64,000 nucleotides of DNA from Episyrphus balteatus. Lineage: Eukaryota; Arthropoda; Insecta; Diptera; Syrphidae. Below are positions 1 to 12,001 of the stretch, piece after piece. Made by a program: the position numbers and the translations under genes. Positions within the stretch are counted from its first letter, which is position 1. Every line of letters begins with the position of its first letter. The notes under the pieces were generated by a model that saw only the letters and a list, made by a program, of their open reading frames with translations, was not told where the DNA came from and did not search any database. The stretch spans positions 5,952,001 to 6,016,000 of the forward strand of contig NC_079138.1 of NCBI RefSeq assembly GCF_945859705.1, in the 5' to 3' direction.

Positions 1-3000
1 TTCAAAATTTAATCAAAATACAAAAAACTAAAAAAAATTAATAAAGAAAAAGACCATAATACGATTTATTTATATTTGATGAAATATTTTGAATTTTCAA
101 ATTTTTAAGATTTGTTTATTTTTTCTTTCGTAGTTCTATATAAATCCTTGAATTTAAGATCATTTTTGTATACAAATAATCTAAATAGTTTATGTTGATA
201 TTGATATCATTGGGATAAAATTGTAAACAAATCGTAAGCCAGTGAAGTGGTTAACACTCATTGCTCTAAATTATTGGATATTGTTTCTTACTGAGTAATT
301 ATAACAATAAACAGAAATTGTAACCCTTAATTCGTTGAAACTTTTAACACTTTTAAATCTATCCAAGTTAATATTCTCAAGTATACCTACTTACTATAAA
401 ATGAACAATTATCTTCGACTACTATACCAGTCAAAAAGCTGGTACGACTTTATATTTCTAAAGAAAACAACCACACTTTCATCTTGAATTAATTTTATCG
501 ATATCGTATTATGATGGGTTTTGATGGAATCCCCGTCAGGAAATCCCCTTAAAGTATATCGAACAAAAAAAAAAAAAAAACAAAAAAAAATTTGTTATTT
601 TTGTTGTTGATTTTTTTCACTATTTAAAATTCTTTGCAAAATTGATAAAAGTTCTGAATCATTTTAAGTTTAAAAGAAAGAATAAAAAAAAAAAACATTA
701 AATGTGGGTTAACAGGTTACTTTCATACTGTGTAATCGGTCGTGTTGAAAAACTTTTCTCACCCCGAGGGTCTAACTTGGCTTTTTGTTTGTCTTTCAAG
801 TTGATAAATAATTCATTGAATATTCCCTCCCTTTCGTATCTCTATCAATCTATTTATCTATCTAAAAAACATTTATTCATAATTTTGTATGAAAACAATG
901 AATAGCCGTGACGCGACACACTGTGGGCTATTTACTAAAAATCCATTGCAAAAATTATTTTCGCACATCTGCTTGAAGTTGCAGAATTCTTAGAATACTG
1001 GATTTTAAAAAATATTTGAAAAATCAAAAACAAAAAAAAAATCTAATTTTTAGCAAAAAAAAAAATAAAAATTTCAAGATTTTTCAAATGTTGTTTTGAC
1101 CTCATTGAGTCAGGCTAAAAAAAGTTTGTAAAGCCTATAAAATCTTTTTGGATACAAAGCAAAGATTCTATCGATTCGTAAGGTCATCATGAAAATTTAT
1201 GAATTATGCAACGAAAAATTAAAATCGTGTCCACTGTACGGCTTTTAATTGTTTGTCCATTATTTTGTTTTTTTTTTTTTTTTTATTTTATTTTTTTTTA
1301 ATTCTCATCAAAGCCGCAAAGATTTTTATCAAAATGTTAATGTATTAAGTTTGTATTATTTTATATATGTACATACCGAGGGTATATCAGTTACATTAAA
1401 CCAACACATCCGATACACATTTATATGTAGTATATAAAATATAATGTTAAGCTAATGGATGATTTTCTTTTAGAAATGTTATAGAGATCATTATAATGGA
1501 CACAAGAATCAGATATAACTTACGAGAATAAATAAATAAATAAATAAATAAATTCAAATAAATAACAAATTAAGTTAACGAATTGTTTAGGTTTTTTTCA
1601 TTTTTTTTTTTCTTCAAAAATTGAATTGAATTTTATTATTTTTTTCAAGAAATTTGCGATAAAAAAGGTTTTTCTTGTTAGTCAATATTGCTTGAAAGCC
1701 CACTCTTTTTGGTCCAGTAAAGAGATTTCAAACGATACAAACCGAAAATCATCGTTTGTCTACCCTATGTTTAGGAAATATTAAAAAAAAAAATTCAATA
1801 TTCTAAAAAAAAAAAAGTTACGCATACACCACAGTGTACTTATGTACTGAAAAAGTCAAAGTCCCTTAAAATCCGCAAAAATTACTTTTTTTCAAAAATT
1901 AAAATTCTGGTCGTTTGTCCACTTTGAGTTATTTACATATACCAAAAATCGTCGTTTGTGTACCCTACTTTTATAAGATATTTTTGAACTGAACTTCAAA
2001 TTTTTGGAATATCTCCTAGACGTTTGTCCACCAAACGATGATTTTTGGTACATGTAAAGCACTGAGAGTAGACAAGAAATTTGAATTTTTGAAAAAAAGT
2101 AATTTTTTTGGGATTTTAGGGGACTTTGAATTTTTCAGTTGAAATTTTTTTTTTAATACTATACCTTTTCTAAACGTAGGGTAGAAAAAAAAATTGATTT
2201 TTGAGGATTTTCAATTTCTTAGTGCAAAATTTGTTGTTTGAATTTCTACTAAACGAAAGGTAAAACAACCGATAGTATTTAGTATGTAGGTATGTAGAAT
2301 TCGAGTTGGACAAAGGATTGCAATAGGTTTAATACGTATGTATATCTCAGTCAAATTTGATCATTTTAGACGATTTTTCATTTTTCAGACTTCCTTTAAA
2401 AAAAATTGCTCTAAATTTGTTTTGAAAGGTTGTTTTGGGCTGTCAAACATGGACGAAAGGTGGACAAACGAACTAGACCAGTTTGGATCAAAAATTTCGA
2501 GGTTGCAGTTCTGGCTTCACTGAGCTATGCAACTGGTCAAAAACCTGTTGTGTTCCTTTTTTAAAGGATGTTAATTTATTTTTTTTAACTAATCCTAACT
2601 AGGCTATTACAAGTTTACTGTGATTGTTAAAAATGCATTCGTAAGCCACAACAACCCTTACAAGTCACACAACATAATTATACGCATTTTGAATATTGTA
2701 TACCTACCTACTCAGGGACGCTACTGACCCACTTTACCAAATCATTCAAATAATTTCATCCAAATATTTTTGTATAAAAGCAAAAATAAAAAGAAGAACA
2801 CAAAATGTATAGCCGAGTCCGAGTCTGAGTCCGCGAGTGTGTCGGTGACTGGGCTAAAAGTTAATGACCAAGATATCAAACTCTCTCAATTGGCACACGT
2901 TTCAAAATAAGCACTTATACATTTTTGTTTTTGCTGCTTAAAATATGTGTCATTTAACCCCACCTGTTTCTTTTCGGTTCAAATTTTGTGCACATTCTAC

Positions 3001-4764
3001 CTGTTTGGAATAAATTTTTTATTCGATGATGATGTTGATGATGATGATGATGTTGATTGCCCTCCACCTCCACTTATTGGGTTTGTTATTCGTTTTTTTT
3101 TTTTTTTTTTTTATTTCTTGTACCTTCGTATTGGCCAGCAGAGAGCGTCGGATAACAAGAAAGCTTAGTATTTCACAGACTCATGGAACTAATATGAATT
3201 GAAATATAATGTTGATCTCTCAAACCCTTTTTAAAATTTGAAACGTGACGTAGGTAAAAATAAAAAAATGCAAAATCATGAATGTGACATGAAACTAAAG
3301 GAACAAATAATTTAAGTAAACGAATTCAAGTTGAATGAATCCGTTAAAGACATTTTTGTATTTAACTCGTGTTGATTTGAGAAAAAATTTTAAATTTGAT
3401 TCGATATTTTTTATTTGTTTAAGGTTGAAGAAGAACTAAATGGATTTTATGGTGTTAAAATTTAGAAAACTATCATTTTGTTTCAAAACTAAAATTCTAT
3501 GCTTTATTAAAAACTTAAGATAAAAATAAAACAAATCATTGATTCAGAATAACAGGGCCTAAATGGGAACAAGCGATGTTTTGGGCAACATTTGAATTGA
3601 AGCTATTAGGGGTGAGTGAGGTAAGATTGATCACTTAAGCTTAAAGGACTTTTAAATTGCAGATTTTTTTTTTTGTAAACATAAGCTAATTTTTTTAATT
3701 TAATGTTTCATTTTGTTTAAATTTAATGGTGATTATTTAAACTTAACACCAAACTTTATACAAATAATTAGTTCTTCAAATAAAATACGCTTTCAAAAGT
3801 CTGTCTTGCCCCATAATTTTTCTTTGTGTACAAATACTATGAATACGAGTTGGACCTAGTTAGGGTTGTAAATTTTATCAATACGATAATTGACAAGTAT
3901 CAACAATTTTTTTGTTTTATTTTGAATCAGTTTTAAGTCTTAATTGATTGGTTGAGTCAGTGAAAATTTATTGCATTTGGATCTTTTTTTTAAAGACTCT
4001 CTTAAATTTTTGTTCTTATATCAAAAGCAGGAATTTTTTTATAAAAGCACATAGCAAGCTTTTCAATCCATTGCAAGAGTACAATTATTCCGGAAAAAGT
4101 CTTTTTATTTTAAGGTGATGGAGGCTTGGAATCTTATCAAGACCTCTGTTTTCATAGTCCATTGTATTAATCATTGCATCACGGGGAATTTTCGATATAC
4201 ATATACGATATACAACGATGTACCATATCTATATTGAAGTTAAAAAAATGTCAAAGCTACTATGAAACCGTTTTTTTTTTTTTTATTATTTTGTATTTCT
4301 GAACTTTCTGCCAAACGAATTACCAGCTTTATCGAAATTTTAACTGCACAGTTTTGAGTAGTATAAATTTACTTTCCAATTTTTTTTTTTACTCTTAGAA
4401 GAATTTCAGATTTTAATTATTATACCTTAAAAATTTAGTGAGTAAATACTCAAACTGCATTCCACTAAAAAGTAGCCTTGTCCTTTGAAAACCTTTGAAG
4501 AAATTCATATTTTTATTTTTTGTTATTTCAGTAACAATCTCGAAGTTATTTTTTTATTTTATTTCAAATTTAAGCCCCATTTTTCATTATCGATTATAGT
4601 TTCATTTTGTAAATATTTTAATCTTGATAAATAAAATAAAATTCTATTTTATTTCATATTTTAGTTCACTTTACAAGTTTCCATTAAAAAAAATAAATGG
4701 CAACCCTATGTTTTTTTTCATCTTCAGTACATCAAGTAATAATTAATTGGATACCATATTTTTA
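1..4764. other. AT-rich non-coding DNA upstream of Mitf exons
   Basis: No supported gene. It holds a tetranucleotide (AAAT)n stretch at about 1528-1552, a (GAT)n/(GTTGAT) stretch at 3024-3058, and from about 1690 to 2560 a repeat with many CAAACGAT/CGTTTGTC motifs that recurs in the Mitf intron at 33660-34940. Around 3850-3910 is a decayed relative of the ATCAATTGATAG foldback family. Short ORFs here fall in simple sequence or these repeats. Confidence 0.6.
1690..2560. repeat. CGTTTGTCTACCCT-rich dispersed repeat, copy 1
   Basis: Contains repeated phrases such as CATCGTTTGTCTACCCTA, CAAACGATGATTTTTGG and GTTACGCATACACCACAGTG. The same phrases, including the CACTGTGGTGTATGCGTAAC string in opposite orientation, occur at 33660-34940. 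No protein is encoded. Ends were not defined. The family is unknown to me; it behaves like an old non-autonomous element. Confidence 0.6.
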
Positions 4765-4772
4765 CCTCCGAT

Positions 4773-5363
4773 CAGCGTTGCCAACCCATTCAGTCAAAAT
4801 TATGCCTAACTTCAAAAAAAAATTATGCCTTTTCAAATAAATAATGCCTCAATTTAGATTTCTTAATTTATGTTTAAAAAAAATTAAATACAAAAATTGC
4901 ACGTACACATAACGGAATGTTTAATTAATTAATTTATATATAAGGCAACTTATTTGTCATGAAACAGCAACTTATTTAATATTAATTGGAAGAAATTAGC
5001 GACCAATTTTGTTCACCATTAAGAAATAATCGCCTATTTGCAAGCTTTTTAGGCCTTTTTATAGCAACAAAATTGCTTTTGTTTAATTTAATTGATTAAT
5101 GTGGACAAAATTTTTCAAGAAAAACATTAACAAGAGTTAAATGGTAAAAACCAATTCTGTAAATAAAATTTAAAACAACCTTTATTTATAAGATATAATA
5201 ATATACCATTAATTTTTAGTCTTTTTATCAAAATATATTTAAAAAATTATAAGAATCTTTTAAAATATAAATCAAGAGTGGAATGAAAAAAATTATGCCT
5301 TTTGGGCATAAAATAAGCCTCAATGCCTTAGCTAATAAAATTATGCCTCAGTTGGCAACGCTG
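4773..5363. mobile_element. hAT-type MITE with 8-bp target duplication
   Basis: Perfect 13-bp terminal inverted repeat CAGCGTTGCCAAC...GTTGGCAACGCTG, flanked on both sides by CCTCCGAT (4765-4772 and 5364-5371). CAG-type ends and an 8-bp duplication are the hAT superfamily signature. The 591-bp interior is AT-rich with repeated AATTATGCCT motifs at both ends and no coding capacity, so it needs a transposase from elsewhere. Confidence 0.85.
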
Positions 5364-6265
5364 CCTCCGATCTTATAAAAGCGGGCGACTTCGACTATAA
5401 TGCCTCTTAAGTCATTGTCTAATAGTCATATACTCAGTTGGTAAATGTAATTTTTTTCCGCCCAATCTATCAATTCCATTTTATTCTACTTGTCTTATTT
5501 GTTCCACATTCCATCACATTCCATAAACATAAACATTTTTCTTCTAAAGTACAACTATGTAAAAAAAAAATTTAAACGTGATAGCTAAATAGTATTTATT
5601 AGTTGTTTAGTATAAAAGAAATTTAAAGTTTTCAATTTAACCATTCGAATAGAAATAATAACTTCCTATTACTAAGTTTGTGCCAAATTTATATATCTCT
5701 AAAAATATTCCAAACACAAAATGTTACACCTTGTGCTTTATTATTTGTCATCATCGGTTTGTTGTTGTCGGCTTTCTGTTTTGGCCAATGTCATACAATT
5801 TTTACTCTTGTATTTTAATGAATTTTTTGAACATATTCAAAAGATATTTATCTATAAAGTTGATTAAAACAATAAAGCAAAGTGTTTTTTTTTTTTTTTA
5901 ATGAATTTAATTTTAATTAAAAAGTGTTAATGGTGAGTTGTGTTAAAGACAAAACAAAAAATAAAATAAAATTGAAATAACTAACTTGCAAGCTAGGGCC
6001 CCGTTGGTTGGTAAATAAGGAAGCAAACAAAATATAACTGTTTTGAATAATGCAAAAATTACCAGGCGTATGAGATGTTTGGTATAAGTTTTTATTTTCC
6101 ATACTTTAAAAGCATAAAATTGTGCATTTTTATTGAAAATCTCAAAAGTAGGCTGGTAATTTTTTTAAACCAACTCTGTTGCCGATATTTTTTTTAGACA
6201 TAAACTGTTTTAAATAATTTTGTTTCTTAGTTTGTGATTTTGCTTTGCCGGAAAATGAGTTAATG

Positions 6266-6327
6266 TTATTGTTGCTATTTTGTATTGCCTCCAAAATTTT
6301 GGAGGCAATACAAAATTGCAACAATAA
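6266..6327. repeat. 62-bp near-perfect palindrome
   Basis: Two 31-base arms meet at CCAAAATTTTGG with a single mismatch. It produces mirror-image short ORFs on both strands. It lies just upstream of the GGGCCAAAATAC element and may be the core of a very short foldback element. Confidence 0.8.
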
Positions 6328-7300
6328 AATTTTGTTTCTGTTTCGATTTAATCGCAATGTAAATAATATCATGTTCACAACTTTCAACATTGCAGGCCCC
6401 AATAAAAAAAAAAATAAAATAATGAAATTGTATGGAATAATATTCTTTTATTTTGTCAAACAAATTCAATCCTATTATGACTTAGTTAAAGATTTTTGTA
6501 TGAGAAAATGTACAATATATGCGCCAAAATACTTTTTTGTATGAGAAAATTTTACAAAAAAATATTTAAATTTTTATCAATATTTTTTAAAATGTATTTC
6601 TAGTTGATAAAGAATGGTTCTACTTTAAACAATGATGTTTTAAATGATATTTCTATATTTTTGAGAGTTTAAAATTTAAATAGATAAAACGATCAAAACA
6701 CAAAACAATTTTCGTTACTTTACTACAAATTTTAGTATTATTTTATAAAATGAGCTCTCTAATAATATAAAGTTAAATAACAGAAAAATTATTTTCAATA
6801 TCAATGCGTTCCCAAAAATGTGTACACGTTTCAGTTAGTATCCCAAACATTATCAGAAATGATATTGAAAAATTGGTAACGCAAAGTAACCCTGTGTGGT
6901 AATTTTAGTACCAACTTGTTATTTTACCTTAAATTATTTTTTTACTTTCATAAGGTAGATACTACTAGATTTGACAAATGCATTAAATGCATTAATAAAA
7001 CTCCATTAAATTTTTCCTCTTTATTTTGATTAAATTAGGCAACTTCACATAATCATGTAAAGCAATCATTTAAAATAACACCTTATAATAGCTGAATTCA
7101 ATTATTTTATATGACATTTGTTGAATTTAATAAATTTAAAAAAAATCTAATACAATTGATTTATGGTAACACAGTGGAGCAGTAACGCAGTTGTAAACAT
7201 GTAATTATACCGTAAATATATGTATGTTGTCACTGTTAGACTTATTACCATAAGAACTCTGTATACGAATAATAAATGATACAAGTTTTGTCTATATTTA

Positions 7301-8051
7301 CACCGAAAAAAAAATTTGATAATAACAGCTATCAAATTAACATTTTTCAGTGACAAAAGTCGTCCAACAATTAAAATATCAATTTTGATATTTTATCATA
7401 TCATTTTGACATTTTTTAATTTTAGGTGGATAATAAAAATTTCACTTTCACAATAAAAATATCATTTTGACATATTTTAAAGTTTAAGTGGATAGTGGAA
7501 ATTTCACTTTGACAATTAAAATATCAGTGTTGACTAGATTTTACGTTTTAGTTTATTATAATGAAACCTATTTCTTTCTTTTTCTTTTTTATTATTTTTA
7601 TTATTTTAAGTATTTTCTTTCTTTTTTTTTAAAACATTACTGAAAGTGAATATTCTTTACAAAATAGTGGTGATATTATTTTTTCTATTATAGGTGATAT
7701 AATTGTTTTGTTATTTTCTCCCAAACTATGTGAAGTAAAATCTTAGTGCCGATCAAATTTTTTCAGTAAATCATACATTTTACTTCGAAAAAACACAAAG
7801 CGCCTTTAAATTAGTACGCATTAACAATTTTTTATTTTATTTTTTTCAATAATTTGGAATGAGAAATTGATATGAAAAAATGATAATAAAATATCAAAAA
7901 AAAATTTCCAAAATGTGACATTTAAATATCATCCTGATAATAATTTTAAATATAATTAAACACATTTAATAGAGCATTTTTGGCTGATATTTAAAAAATG
8001 TTAATTTGATATTTAAAAAATATTAAATTGATATTGGTTTTTTTTTCGGTG
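7301..8051. mobile_element. CACCGAAAAAAA-ended MITE nested in the copy-1 element
   Basis: Ends CACCGAAAAAAAA and TTTTTTTTCGGTG, flanked by TA. The interior repeats ATATCATTTTGACA and TTTAAAAAATATTAA motifs in opposing orientation. The sister element at 12002-13138 lacks this sequence at the corresponding point (GTCTATTATGTCATAAATAC), which confirms that it is an insertion. The TA duplication suggests a Tc1/mariner-type mobiliser (inference). Confidence 0.75.
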
Positions 8052-8181
8052 TATGTTACAAATGCAGTAACTCAATGGTAACGCAATAAACACTTGCACC
8101 TTTTTCAATGACTTAAAGCTATTCGTAGACCATAATATTACTGCGATTTGCAAAAAAATCAATCAAAATTTGGGTTATATT

Positions 8182-9039
8182 TACGGTGACCATATTTCTG
8201 GAAGCCAAACCCGGGACGGATAGAAAATTCGTTGGATCGCTTTGAAAATATTGATTTTTCAAAAAAAAATTTAAATTTTTTTTAAATGAGTTTTCATAAT
8301 TTTTCCTTTTTTTGATATCAAGATTTCCTTAACGATTTTATGGGAGCTTTTTTGTTGAAATCATTTAAGTCGTTTACAAAATCAAAGTCTGTTAATAACT
8401 TCTAAAAAAATATTTTTTAATCAAAATCGGGAGAGCTGTTTTTTAACATTTTTATTTAAATGGTTTTGAAATTGTATGAACTTTAACACAACTTTTAACA
8501 TGTCCTTAAAAGTTTTGAAACTTAACTGGGTTCTTTACTCTTCCATATGTTGTTCTTTATTCGAAAACATTTTTTCTGGTGTACCAACCTGACAAACAGA
8601 AGCTGGAACTAAATAATTGACGAACATTTAAAAAAAACTAAAGCCTAGTCTAGAGGCAAAACGAAAATTTTCATACAAAACCAGCACAACGAAAATTTTG
8701 CTTTTCGTTGCACAGTACGCAGCATAGGCAACGAAATTCTTACCTGTGCTAGATTTATGGAGAGTTTTTAATCGTTTTTTTTTACTTTGAAAATTTTTCG
8801 TTTTGCTTCAGCAGCACTCTAGAACAATTTTAATTTCCAACCACTGTTTTCTTGTTTTCCGTGCAAAGTATTTAAAATATTGAATATAAAAATCAGAGAA
8901 TGTGCAAATACGGGACAATCACGGGACAAATTACAAAATACGGGACACTTATACGTCCCAGGTTTCTTAAATAAAAACCCGGGACAAGCTGTAGAAATAC
9001 GGGACAGTCCCGGGTAAACCGGGACGGATGGTCACCGTA
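8182..9039. mobile_element. hAT-type MITE with GTCCCGG subterminal repeats
   Basis: Perfect 12-bp ends TACGGTGACCAT...ATGGTCACCGTA and an 8-bp duplication GTTATATT (8174-8181, 9040-9047). The subterminal regions are rich in CGGGACA and CCCGGGAC motifs, as I recall for some hAT families with GGTGACCA ends. The sister copies at 12002 and 29805 show the unoccupied target (GATTATATT, CTATATTCT). A further inverted AGCCTAG.../...CTAGA segment at about 8641-8825 may be a still later insertion. Confidence 0.82.
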
Positions 9040-9190
9040 GTTATATTCTATTTTTGTAGCAAGTATACGTAAATAGTGTTATATTTATGACTTACTATAT
9101 TTTGTAGACTAATTTGTACTTTTTCTTCATGAAAAGTAAAATTCAACCAAAAGGATACATTTTTTAAAATTCATCAAATTGTATTCTGGT

Positions 9191-10061
9191 GGGAGCGTAT
9201 GGGAATCCCGCTTTTTAAAATCCCGTTTTTCGAAAATCCCGAAAAAAAAGTTTCAAAATCCCGTTTACTAAAAGACCGCTTTTTTAAATCCCGTTTTCTG
9301 AAATCCCGCATTTTAAAATCCCGTCAAATCCCGAAAATCCCGATTTTTTTTTACAAAATACATGCTTAACTCACAAATAAAAAATCATGAGAAATAGACA
9401 AAAATTAGTAAAACTGATTTTTTGCGTTGTAAAGCCCACACAATATGTACCTTCAACACATTATGAAAACGGTATTTCTTTTATAAAAACATAAAATGAT
9501 TAAATGCTTGAATTCAGTTCACAAGTAAAAGAAATTTCATTTATTTAAATATAAACATTTTTGAAATGCATCCAAATATAAGTTGAAATATATTTAAATG
9601 AAAAATCTTTCTATTATGTAGTGTGTACTTAATTTAAGGTGTTGTGATCATTTTATGTTATTATTAATCTATGGGATTATCACGATTTGATTGTTCTTCT
9701 GAAACTTTAAAGTAAATATTAGTTTAATTGATTTCTTTTTAGTATCACATTCCTTACTTTTTCTTATTTTTTTTATATATTATATTTTTTGTTAAAGGTT
9801 TTAATTAAATGCGTTTAGAACAATCTCTCATTTTTTAATTTGTTTTAGTATCCCGATTTGGCAAGCAAAACTAGTTGTTTTATTTTAAAAAATCGCGCGA
9901 TTTTTTAAAATAAAACAACTAGTTTTGCTTGCCAAATCGGGATAATAAAAATCGGGATTTTAAAAAGCGGGATTATAAAAAGCGGGATAATGAAAAACGG
10001 TATTTTAAAAGCGGGATTTAAAAAAACGGGAATATAAAAAGCGGTATATCGAACCCAACCC
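9191..10061. mobile_element. AAATCCCG-array MITE with 9-bp target duplication
   Basis: The 871-bp element is flanked by TATTCTGGT (9182-9190 and 10062-10070); the sister copy carries the single unoccupied site TATTTTGGC. Its ends GGGAGCGTATGGG and CGAACCCAACCC are imperfect inverted repeats. Just inside the left end are about ten AAATCCCG units, and just inside the right end the inverted CGGGATTATAAAAAG units. At its heart is the 96-bp perfect palindrome. A 9-bp duplication suits MULE-like elements, but an 8-bp hAT reading is possible. Confidence 0.78.
9849..9944. repeat. 96-bp perfect palindrome
   Basis: Two 48-base arms with no loop and no mismatch, centred on TCGCGCGA at 9896/9897; outer ends TATCCCGATTTGG and CCAAATCGGGATA. 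Such perfect cruciform-prone DNA should decay or be cut quickly, so the arms are either recent or maintained by conversion. Confidence 0.95.
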
Positions 10062-10076
10062 TATTCTGGTCCATAT

Positions 10077-11997
10077 ATTATATTCTCTTTGTAATTCAGA
10101 TATAATTATATATAATTTTGTTTTGCTCAATTTTTTACCAAAATTTTTGGATGTAACGCAATACCTGTTATAAAATTTTAGAGAAAATTTGAATAACTGA
10201 CCCCAATAAAAGAGGGCTCTACATTTCTAAGCCTCCCTCATCAAAATAAAAAAAAAAAACATTCATGAGTTTTTTTTTTTTTTAAGAAAAATAAACTACC
10301 TTTTATTTCTTCCTAATAATTGAGTTGAAGCAATCTTGCAGGTTCTGTTAAGCATTTTGTTACTGTTCCTATCTTAAGATCTTCTAAGCTACAAACTGCC
10401 ATTGTATTTTGAAAGCTAGCGTCGACGTTGTCATCCGCTCATATTATCTTTCCACGGGACGGAAATGCAAAATCAAAATCTGAACATACACGCTTAATTA
10501 TGTTCACCTTGGCATGTGGAGTCATCTCAACAATAGCATTCAATTAGTGTCGTAATCCCATAATTACATTTTTGTGGACACAAGTGAATTATCGGAATTT
10601 TCAAACTATCAAACTATACAACCATAAATTTATTGTTTTTTTTTTTAATTTTTTTATTATTTTTTTTGTTAAGTTAGAACTAATGGTATAATGGTATAAA
10701 AAAAAAGATCTAATGGCATATTGTGTGGGTGGCGTCACAGACTCGGTGCGGAGTGGTGTTGATTGGAGATGAATGATGGTTAATCGATTTATTATTATTT
10801 ATTCTCTATTTTGAGTTTGTATATTTTTTTTTTATTATTATTTTTATCATTTACCCTTTGAGTGATTAACATAATCATACAGAAGAAATCAGTACCAAAT
10901 TATTTTTTTTATCAACAATTTGTTGTTTTTCAGTTAGTTTATTTTACACATATTCCTGACTCTTTTAGCCTCTCAGTTTTAGTCACTATGGAAAATAATT
11001 TTGACGTATCTAAGACCGTGATTGATGTTTGTCAAAACAAAAAAAGAAAAGAATAAAGCGGTATTGTGTTATTTATGAATTTAATATCTGTATCTAAGTT
11101 ATTGACAAAAAATAATAACATTAGTAGATATTTTTGACACAAAAAGATAAGTTTCTGACGCAGATAATAAATTTATAATTTTGATAAAAAATTAAAGGCT
11201 TTGTAACTTGCGTTAAGTTCTTTGTCGTACTTGATCCCCAAATAAATTAATTGACATTTCTCAGTCCAGGACCTGACATTAAGGCCTATATGACACACAG
11301 TAAATAAAATGTACGATTTATAGTTGTTTCGAGTGTTAAAGTTCTGTATGTAACAATTAATTCGAATAATATTTAAAAAGTATTAAAATTTAAAAAAAAA
11401 AGTTGAAATCATTTTAACCTCAAAACCTAGTATGCGATTAGAAAACTTTAAAAAACTTAAATTCTTGTATACAAATTAAAATAAACAAAATTGGTATGCC
11501 AATCTTTCATCGCTATAATATCGCAAGTAATGACAAGTTGTTAATAGGTAATAATGTTATCTTCGAGTTAATACTTAAAGGTGATAACAACTTGAAAAAT
11601 ATCAAATTCTATACTTAAGATACAATGCCTTAAACCGTGATTGATCAGTTGTAAACAAATCCTCAGGAAACTGAATTTAACGATTTAATAGTCTGAATGA
11701 AGGAAATGCCGCCGTCTTATTCATATTCTTTTCAAACTGATTAACAGCACATGTATGTAGGTGTTTTTTTTTTTTTTTTTTTTGTATCAGGTAATTGCTT
11801 TTTATTTTCTTAAGTGGTGGTATTAATTCTCATGAATACCTACTTTAATAGCGATTTTCAATAGAACGCACATTAAAAGAAATCAATACGCAATTCCCAT
11901 CTACTTGAGCAGCAGCTTTCTAACACAAATGCAATGAGTTTAATGGGGGATTTAAGGAATAGTAGTTTTGTCGATAGTAAAAAATTAAATAATATAG
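10077..11997. other. AT-rich non-coding DNA with processed pseudogene
   Basis: Apart from the pseudogene at 10300-10588, only homopolymer tracts and unique AT-rich DNA are seen. The ORF from 10862 begins in non-ATG context and is not supported. Confidence 0.5.
10300..10588 (-). pseudogene. 5'-truncated processed pseudogene fragment, unknown parent
   Basis: On the minus strand an 85-90-codon frame is open apart from two stops (TAA at 10544-10546, TGA at 10439-10441). It reads ...VEMTPHAKVNIIKRVCSDFD, FAFPSRGKII, stop, ADDNVDASFQNTMAVCSLED, LKIGTVTKCLTEPARLLQLNY and ends at TAG 10313-10315. AATAAA follows at 10302-10307, and 18 bases later a run of 14 A (T10270-10283 on the + strand). Stop, poly(A) signal and A-tract in that order point to reverse transcription of an mRNA, probably LINE-mediated (inference). 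Base composition is richer than the flanks. I do not recognise the parent protein; a transposon protein is an alternative. Confidence 0.6.
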
Positions 11998-12001
11998 ACA
12001 T

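Larger units (their letters stand above)
6521..10072. mobile_element. GGGCCAAAATAC-ended element, copy 1, carrying three nested insertions
   Basis: The left end is GCGCCAAAATAC and the right end GTATTCTGGTCC (inverted), flanked by ATAT on both sides (6517-6520, 10073-10076). The element body has many GGTAACGCA/GTAACTCA motifs and aligns along its length to 12002-13138 and 29805-30660. Removing three later insertions (7301-8051, 8182-9039, 9191-10061) leaves about 1.07 kb, matching the 1.14-kb intact sister. No coding capacity. A 4-bp target duplication does not by itself identify the superfamily. Confidence 0.75.

Noticed and set aside
2947..3168. ORF with Asp run and PPPP
   Set aside because: It translates a GAT/GTTGAT microsatellite and poly-T; not a gene.
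9191..9345. AAATCCCG array as a possible CRISPR or satellite
   Set aside because: Units are 10-16 bp with no unique spacers and no cas genes; the host is eukaryotic. It belongs to a MITE with target duplication.
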